Source: Streblospio benedicti (Eukaryota; Annelida; Polychaeta; Spionida; Spionidae). From it: DNA of 64,000 nt. Shown one piece after another: positions 62,901 to 64,000 of this stretch (the first letter of the stretch is position 1; each line of letters starts with the position of its first letter). Position numbers and translations under genes: made by a program. The stretch lies in the NCBI GenBank assembly GCA_019095985.1, contig CM032660.1:62372695-62436694 (forward strand), written 5' to 3'. The notes beneath the pieces are model-generated. The model saw only the letters and a program-made list of their open reading frames with translations. It made no database searches and was not told where the DNA came from.

Positions 62901-64000
62901 TGAGACTTGCCAATTTAGACCAAGACACTGCAATGATTGTTCACATTACCTAACTTTACCACTACAAGAACAATCAATCTATTTTCAGCTTTTTAATGTT
63001 TTTTTTACTGTAAACAGTGAACATCATCACATTTGGATCATTACATCTTGTTTCATGTTTATTATACAACGGTATAAACAACAAAGAACAACATGCTTTT
63101 GAAATAAATCTTTTATCCTTAAAATACTTTTCCTATTATGATACATTTTATGTAAACCAACTTGTAATATAAAGTGATGTTCAATGCTAAAATGGCAAAT
63201 ATTTCAAAACTAAATGTGTGTAGTAATGAAAGTTTCGTACCAAATTTCTATTTAGGTGTGAAATTGAGTCTTCACAAATGTCAATATATCGACATTTGTG
63301 AAGTATATTTAGTTGAACATATATGCCTTCTAAGAAAACCCTTCCTAGGGATTTTAATGTTTTGATTTTGTTTATGATTTATCAACGTTTTTTAATTGAT
63401 TAGCAACAAATTTTGGAATATCGGCGGTTTTTAAATTAAATTGCCTGTAGAATGAACAAGTGAAGACTTACCACATTTTGAGGCATTGTTTTAAAGATAA
63501 TATAAGAATTTTTTTTATGGAATAGTGTTTTTAAACATTCCCATGTTTTTGCTCTCTGTTACATGGGATACAGGCAAAGTTGCTAAATGTAATTGCTACA
63601 TAACAACTTTTTTAATTGATCTTTATATTTCAGACCATATTAGTAGCACAACATTGCTATACACACCTTAAAACTAATAGCACGCTTTACACAACACACA
63701 GTCAAGAGCCACATATCATGAAGAGTAAAAGAACACGAAATTTCTGCCATCTTATTCCCGTATTTACACGCAATTGTTTCCACCTTTCTTTACTTCAACA
63801 GATATCACATTTTACTACAATCAAATAATGAAATAAAAAGCCTCAAGGTATTGGGTGACCCACCCTGGCTGCCACTACCACCCCCGGACGAGCCGTCTCC
63901 ACCAGAGGCGCTTCCGCCACCAGAGGCACTTCCCGCTGTCGTCTGCTCTGCCTTTCCTCCTGCCGGTACTGGTGTCGGTGCTTCTGTTGGTGCGTCTGGT
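44889..64000 (-). CDS. Mesothelin/otoancorin/stereocilin-like GPI-anchored protein (3' 27 exons; 5' end outside window)
   Basis: Twenty-seven exons, all GT-AG with matching phases, give 1032 residues plus stop (numbered from the right window edge). Order: Gly/Ser/Pro-rich segment (1-46); mucin-like Ser/Thr/Ala/Pro segment (47-103); a long helical region with sparse cysteines (104-710); a furin-type site RRRR at 712-715; a 317-residue C-terminal part with repeated L-T/S-x-A-[DQ]-I-x-A-L motifs (SGLTADDIAAL, KLTPAHIQAL, KLSLAQIQAL); then GGNGGGSGAG and a hydrophobic tail ending AATFFRI, a likely GPI signal. Mesothelin, otoancorin and stereocilin are secreted or GPI-anchored and predicted to form ARM-type superhelices; mesothelin is cut by furin and keeps a C-terminal anchored part of about 300 residues. 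The same processing is inferred here. Introns carry many repeats. An exon could be missed in the 3.1-kb intron at 55962-59044. Confidence 0.85.
45334..45755. repeat. Intronic tandem duplication, about 238-bp unit
   Basis: Two diverged units beginning near 45336 and 45574. They share TTATTTTA(T/C)GTC(A/G)ATGTGT, AAAATAATCAAATTTG and GATGAAA(A/G)GA...GGAGGGA. They lie in the last intron of the mesothelin-like gene. Confidence 0.65.
45880..45995 (+). repeat. tRNA-related SINE fragment, copy a
   Basis: GTCAGTTATCACCTCAACCC, then a B-box-like GTGGGTTTCGAATCCCACT and AAGGACAGAAATCTTGGGA. Matches the forward half of the composite element at 56620-56900. Confidence 0.6.
46050..46370. repeat. Composite tRNA-related SINE, copy b
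   Basis: The left half has TAGCTGAAGACAAGTTTTAC and the inverted B-box region ACTCAAACTCACGACCCCAAGG. The right half has GTTATCACCTCAACCCAGAGG and TTGTAGGTTGCTATACC. Same order as copy c. Confidence 0.65.
46562..46718 (-). CDS. Mesothelin-like gene, exon 26
   Basis: Acceptor CTCTTGCAG|AAAC, donor GGCTCAG|GTGGGT; phase 0 in, 1 out. Contains KLSLAQIQALYPSQ and SAQLASLSPEKRQHILD, the clearest superfamily repeat in the window, then a Gly-rich spacer before the GPI exon. Confidence 0.9.
47263..47360 (-). CDS. Mesothelin-like gene, exon 25
   Basis: Acceptor GATTGCAG|GCGG, donor TTTGCT|GTGAGT; phase 1 in, 0 out. Encodes GLPEADLAKLTPAHIQALGP and a short helix ending SNVFA, a repeat unit like that of exon 26. 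Confidence 0.9.
47660..47802 (-). CDS. Mesothelin-like gene, exon 24
   Basis: Acceptor CACTTGCAG|AGGT, donor GTCATTG|GTGAGG; phase 2 in, 1 out. Encodes GAAPEIGQVVHMEETLLQAW and a segment with one Cys (ALKCFGSDV) ending VGVVI. Confidence 0.88.
48084..48226 (-). CDS. Mesothelin-like gene, exon 23
   Basis: Acceptor TCTCTCAG|AGCA, donor AGTACAA|GTAAGG; phase 0 in, 2 out. Encodes SMALVQHYIDNHKGNVS then TTTDLLAMGQAVGGLTNVQI, typical superfamily helix-turn pattern. Confidence 0.9.
48416..48580 (-). CDS. Mesothelin-like gene, exon 22
   Basis: Acceptor GCTGTCAG|GTGC, donor CAGGCG|GTAAGT; phase 0 both sides, 55 codons. Contains LLSLAGIVSGLTADDIAALH and a potential N-glycosylation site in NWSNTQ. Confidence 0.9.
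48607..48832 (-). repeat. Purine-rich GGGATAAGGGAAAAAAG repeat, copy 2
   Basis: On the plus strand it reads TTTTTTCCCTTATCCC words and CCACTAATTGGAGATCCCTTA. It is the inverted counterpart of 61143-61290 and lies in the intron between exons 21 and 22. Confidence 0.75.
48889..49033. mobile_element. 145-bp palindromic MITE-like element
   Basis: TCATGGGCATATGCATCGTA at the left matches, inverted, CTATGATGCATATGCCCATGA at the right. The pairing continues through GGCAGAA/TTCTGCC and CTGAGAC/GTCTCAG around a T-rich loop. Intronic. Confidence 0.75.
49301..49470 (-). CDS. Mesothelin-like gene, exon 21 (starts just after the furin site)
   Basis: Acceptor CATTGCAG|CCAC, donor AAAGTC|GTGAGT; phase 1 in, 0 out. 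Encodes TFTCVDFESEGGLISVRPAS, SDADFKNCAEDIG and LPLEHYTSLAKRAKV. Mature mesothelin also begins close behind its furin site with an acidic, Cys-bearing segment. Confidence 0.88.
49954..50054 (-). CDS. Mesothelin-like gene, exon 20 (furin site)
   Basis: Acceptor TTAAAAG|ATAT, donor GCAACAG|GTGGGT; phase 2 in, 1 out. Encodes YEYNAKDKEILDRLRSAEQ, then TACGGSARRRRAT. RRRR satisfies R-x-[RK]-R for furin-type convertases and lies in a flexible Gly/Ser context. Confidence 0.87.
50274..50380 (-). CDS. Mesothelin-like gene, exon 19
   Basis: Acceptor CTTTGTAG|GCTG, donor TCAATGA|GTAAGT; phase 0 in, 2 out. Encodes ADLCQFRVKYAKFRAAKKAF and DYLEEFGGNRTFF, with a glycosylation site NRT. Confidence 0.87.
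50662..50728 (-). CDS. Mesothelin-like gene, exon 18
   Basis: Acceptor TATTCCAG|TGCC, donor AAAGAT|GTGAGT; phase 2 in, 0 out. Encodes AKAALYTLYESLTTADLLGM, again with the LTTADLL signature. Confidence 0.87.
50865..51463 (+). mobile_element. Penelope-like element fragment with inverted arms
   Basis: Arms 50865-51030 and 51296-51463 are inverted copies (CCAACATAATGTTGG, TGTTTTGGGGAAACATTTCCCC, ATCTCTTGCGCATGTT). Between them, 51102-51323 encodes the C-terminal part of a GIY-YIG-type endonuclease as found in Penelope-like retroelements: spaced His, then KVIGKE, RRKTIEI and LNLNQGKNIPPI. It is a short relic; the reverse transcriptase is absent. It lies in the intron between exons 17 and 18. Confidence 0.7.
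51655..51743 (-). CDS. Mesothelin-like gene, exon 17
   Basis: Acceptor TTTTGCAG|GCTA, donor AACGTGAG|GTACTA; phase 0 in, 2 out. Encodes AKNLIFSLSMHASLSFRSEI followed by VQCMKASNV. Confidence 0.83.
52083..52190 (-). CDS. Mesothelin-like gene, exon 16
   Basis: Acceptor CATCTGCAG|AACA, donor GCCAAG|GTAAAT; phase 0 both sides, 36 codons. Encodes NTVPSVRNMAGDNPNFPRML and a helix ending KFFSCAK. Confidence 0.87.
52485..53290 (-). mobile_element. LINE 3' end, antisense in intron 15
   Basis: The left edge is TTTATTTATTTATTAATT, the complement of an A-rich tail. On the minus strand 52681-52920 encodes a LINE C-terminal segment (IRKFSKCTDAGKHNL, KTYCYNSYGSTLW, FNVLLRKKYLWF), a pattern seen at the end of many LINE reverse-transcriptase ORFs. 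5'-truncated. Same strand as the host gene. Confidence 0.6.
53394..53511 (-). CDS. Mesothelin-like gene, exon 15
   Basis: Acceptor ATTCACAG|TGAC, donor TTGAAT|GTAAGC; phase 2 in, 0 out. Encodes DAAFPKANLKIACEAMAERT, a glycosylation site NVS and INYCLN. Confidence 0.87.
54027..54127 (-). CDS. Mesothelin-like gene, exon 14
   Basis: Acceptor ATATTACAG|ATTA, donor ACCTTGA|GTACGC; phase 0 in, 2 out. Encodes IMEALAVKVAQRAEKDFSDA then EKLHHYGCVLPYL. Confidence 0.87.
54354..54536 (-). CDS. Mesothelin-like gene, exon 13
   Basis: Donor GAATAC|GTAAGT. The acceptor chosen is CCAATATAG|CTTTC because only it gives phase 0 with exon 12; nearer AGs (TTTCAG|CAAT, GTGCAG|TACT) break the frame. 61 codons, with ASTLTQADIESMAVDDSLHK and two cysteines. 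Confidence 0.82.
55291..55412 (-). CDS. Mesothelin-like gene, exon 12
   Basis: Acceptor TACATTCAG|CTTG, donor GGACTT|GTGAGT; phase 1 in, 0 out. Encodes CTFLRDHLDMVPKSELCDDS and LITFGDKCAKFTNRGL; three cysteines. Confidence 0.88.
55578..55694. mobile_element. 117-bp inverted-terminal-repeat element (GGCAGATCC type)
   Basis: CATAGGCAGATCCAG at the left and CTGGATCTGCCTATG at the right are exact inverted copies. It resembles 30769-30913 inside the foldback element. Intronic, no coding capacity. Confidence 0.8.
55895..55961 (-). CDS. Mesothelin-like gene, exon 11
   Basis: Acceptor TATTTTCAG|TTGA, donor ATGCGAA|GTAAGA; phase 0 in, 1 out. Encodes LIASDAETLKSATLKQIRIM, a short helix with the superfamily L-x-S-A-x-L-K pattern. 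Confidence 0.85.
56620..56900. repeat. Composite tRNA-related SINE, copy c
   Basis: The inverted half has GGGCACTCAAACTCACGACCCC, whose complement carries a B-box-like GTGAGTTTGAGTG. The forward half has CCAGAGGTCGTGGGTTCGAATC and ATGAGGACAAAATTTTGGGA. The two B-box-like segments face opposite ways within 170 bp. Confidence 0.7.
56935..57180. repeat. Composite tRNA-related SINE, copy d
   Basis: Repeats copy c from CTCAAACTAACGACCCCAAGG to GAGGACCAAATTTTGGGAAGG; the forward B-box region has decayed. Copies c, d and e lie next to each other in the largest intron. Confidence 0.65.
57185..57420. repeat. Composite tRNA-related SINE, copy e
   Basis: Carries AGCAAGCATCTTTCTACC, ACTGAAGACAGGTTTTACAA and TCAAGTGGCCCTAGTGGGAC, then GGTTGTGAGACCAGAATGAT and an inverted end GTGTAACCTTTTAACAGCTC. 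Confidence 0.65.
57606..58823. mobile_element. Foldback element with reiterated TGGTACAATTTCA words, 1.2 kb
   Basis: The left end GTTAAGCCTTGAAATTGTTCC is the inverted match of the right end GGTACAATTTCAAGGCTCAAC. Near each end TGAAATTGTACCACCAC-type words repeat. A second inverted pair lies inside (TAACATGGGACTGGGGGTAG against CCCCCAGTCCCATGTTACCC). Non-coding, in the 3.1-kb intron. Confidence 0.75.
59045..59143 (-). CDS. Mesothelin-like gene, exon 10
   Basis: Acceptor CATTTTTAG|GTTG, donor GAAAAA|GTAAGT; phase 0 both sides, 33 codons. Encodes VADNSIPGIKEKVGENYRRE and GIPILRKCMEK. Bounds the large repeat-filled intron. Confidence 0.85.
59282..59392 (-). CDS. Mesothelin-like gene, exon 9
   Basis: Acceptor TATCTTATAG|GTGA, donor GAAAAG|GTAAAG; phase 0 both sides, 37 codons. 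Encodes VNSSTKPKEMAPAMLRVLPS and a YNTTECWDLLEK helix; glycosylation sites NSS and NTT. Confidence 0.86.
59535..59705. repeat. Composite tRNA-related SINE, copy f (partial)
   Basis: AGCTGAAGACAGGTTTTACA and GGCCCTAGCGGGACACGAAC, followed by the inverted B-box region. The next 55 bp (59703-59757) are an inverted copy of its beginning. Confidence 0.65.
59791..60002. mobile_element. 212-bp near-perfect palindromic MITE-like element
   Basis: The arms ATTGTATAGCTACCTATTGG and CCAATAGGTAGCTATACAAT are inverted copies. The pairing runs on through TGTCATTTTGTCTTTGGC and CTCAAGAG for about 90 bp per arm. Intron 8. Confidence 0.85.
60416..60439 (-). CDS. Mesothelin-like gene, exon 8 (24-nt micro-exon)
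   Basis: Acceptor AAATTGCAG|ATTC, donor ACTTTA|GTAAGT; eight codons (IRGMISTL), phase 0 both sides. Accepted because both splice sites are strong and the frame fits; skipping it would also keep the frame. Confidence 0.7.
60560..60676 (-). CDS. Mesothelin-like gene, exon 7
   Basis: Acceptor CATTTCAG|GACG, donor AAACAG|GTGTGA; phase 0 both sides, 39 codons. Encodes DVGELVQDIDPNTIKTAIQK and NITEVNQLLRDLPFTPKQ, with a glycosylation site NIT. Confidence 0.87.
60836..60930 (+). repeat. Five ATTGG(T/A)C words in 95 bp
   Basis: CATTGGTCCCC, TTATTGGACCCC, TCATTGGTCACC, TCATTGGTCCTG and AATTGGTCCC follow one another in intron 6. The complement holds five CCAAT cores. Either a decayed minisatellite or a CCAAT cluster. 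Confidence 0.6.
61040..61111 (-). CDS. Mesothelin-like gene, exon 6
   Basis: Acceptor GTCAATAG|GTTG, donor TTGCGG|GTGAGA; phase 0 both sides, 24 codons. Encodes VVVKMVKTAENYVDQQTDKL and QALR. Confidence 0.85.
61143..61290 (+). repeat. Purine-rich GGGATAAGGGAAAAAAG repeat, copy 3
   Basis: GTGGGATAAGGGGAAAAGGC, GGATCTCCAATTATTGGG and GAGGGATAAGGGAAAAAAG on the plus strand, preceded by a GT tract and a G-run. Inverted relative to 48607-48832 in the same gene. Confidence 0.75.
61361..61448 (-). CDS. Mesothelin-like gene, exon 5
   Basis: Donor CCTGGT|GTAAGT. Acceptor CATTGGTAG|GAAT is chosen over the nearer ATGTAG|GACT because only it restores the frame with exon 4 (phase 2). Encodes NVGLISGGETIAEIKQIAPN and LELSEMDPG. 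Confidence 0.83.
61721..61845 (-). CDS. Mesothelin-like gene, exon 4
   Basis: Acceptor TGATTACAG|TTCA, donor AGCTGTC|GTTAGT (a less usual +3 T); phase 0 in, 2 out. Encodes FKNSTVIETLLRCQPDDESG and RIALRALIDASGTAP. Confidence 0.83.
62211..62354 (-). CDS. Mesothelin-like gene, exon 3
   Basis: Acceptor TTGCTCAG|AAGG, donor GACTTG|GTGAGT; phase 0 both sides, 48 codons. Encodes KAEATEDLPVDLSSVTVAIV, LQYCSKIRSATEVS and ISQLSADL: the first part with the superfamily-like helical pattern after the mucin segment. Confidence 0.87.
62395..62580. repeat. (TTGA/CTGA)n tetranucleotide tract at an intron end
   Basis: About 185 bp of TGATTGATTGAC-type tetramers, only about 40 bp from the acceptor of exon 3. 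On the minus strand it is stop-free (NQSISQSI), which explains the open frames there. Confidence 0.92.
62630..62802 (-). CDS. Mesothelin-like gene, exon 2 of this window (mucin-like)
   Basis: Acceptor CTATTACAG|GTGC, donor CCCAAG|GTAATT; phase 1 in, 0 out. 57 codons, nearly all Thr, Ser, Ala, Pro and Gly (DNSTTTTTTLAAGASSS, AAGSTTTPAAG), a likely O-glycosylated stalk. Confidence 0.85.
62985..63190. repeat. Repeat related to the interior of the 23301-24557 element
   Basis: TTTTCAGCTTTTTAATGTTT, CCTATTATGATACATTTTATG and TAAAGTGATGTTCA match text at about 23787 and 24035-24100. No terminal repeats located. Intronic. Confidence 0.5.
63864..64000 (-). CDS. Mesothelin-like gene, exon 1 of this window (partial)
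   Basis: Donor AGCCAGG|GTGGGT at 63864; runs off the right edge. Reads PDAPTEAPTPVPAGGKAEQT then Gly/Ser-rich (SGGGSASGGDGSSGGGSGS). Frame is set by the phase-1 junction with the mucin exon. Low-complexity linker; the signal peptide must lie further upstream. Confidence 0.8.

Noticed and set aside
1-64000. CRISPR arrays, operons, rRNA genes
   Set aside because: Repeats here are minisatellites or transposon ends without regular unique spacers; genes are intron-bearing and eukaryotic; no rRNA signature is seen.

Overview
The window looks like AT-rich nuclear DNA of an invertebrate bilaterian. It has GT-AG introns, tRNA-derived SINE-like repeats, LINE and Penelope-like fragments, many small inverted-repeat elements and peptide-GPCR genes of the allatostatin-A/galanin type. 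A marine lophotrochozoan or ambulacrarian would fit, but the sequence does not decide the phylum.

Layout. 1-8.1 kb: no gene seen. 8.1-9.5 kb, minus strand: a small gene with an Arg/Ser-rich N-terminal part and a C-terminal SWIB domain; its two introns are almost entirely LINE 3' ends. 9.5-20.6 kb: non-coding, with a hAT-like non-autonomous element at 14.06-14.92 kb and several tandem repeats. 20.67-21.91 kb and 35.44-36.65 kb, plus strand: two tandem paralogous class-A GPCRs of the allatostatin-A (buccalin)/galanin receptor clade, each with an uninterrupted coding exon. They are separated by 13.5 kb of repeats, including a 4.8-kb long-inverted-repeat element. 36.7-44.9 kb: 3' UTR, a CCATTCTAG-type minisatellite split by an antisense LINE 3' end, and other tandem duplications. 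44.89 kb to the right edge, minus strand: a large multi-exon gene of the mesothelin/otoancorin/stereocilin superfamily. I resolved 27 exons whose phases agree throughout (1032 residues plus stop); the 5' end lies beyond the window.

Main observations. (1) The mesothelin-like protein has Gly/Ser-rich and mucin-like segments, an ARRRRA furin-type site 317 residues before its end, and a hydrophobic C-terminus typical of a GPI signal, which is the processing plan of vertebrate mesothelin. (2) The two GPCRs share a 103-bp perfectly identical block covering TM3 and the DRY motif inside otherwise diverged coding DNA, which points to gene conversion. They also share short elements in their 3' UTRs. 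(3) The SWIB gene seems to have gained an intron by antisense insertion of a LINE 3' end, with CCAGG at both splice junctions, followed by duplication of intron plus exon.

The three gene units show no sign of acting together; they are neighbours, not an operon. The GPCRs would sense a neuropeptide at the cell surface, the mesothelin-like protein is secreted or GPI-anchored, and the SWIB protein is expected to be nuclear.
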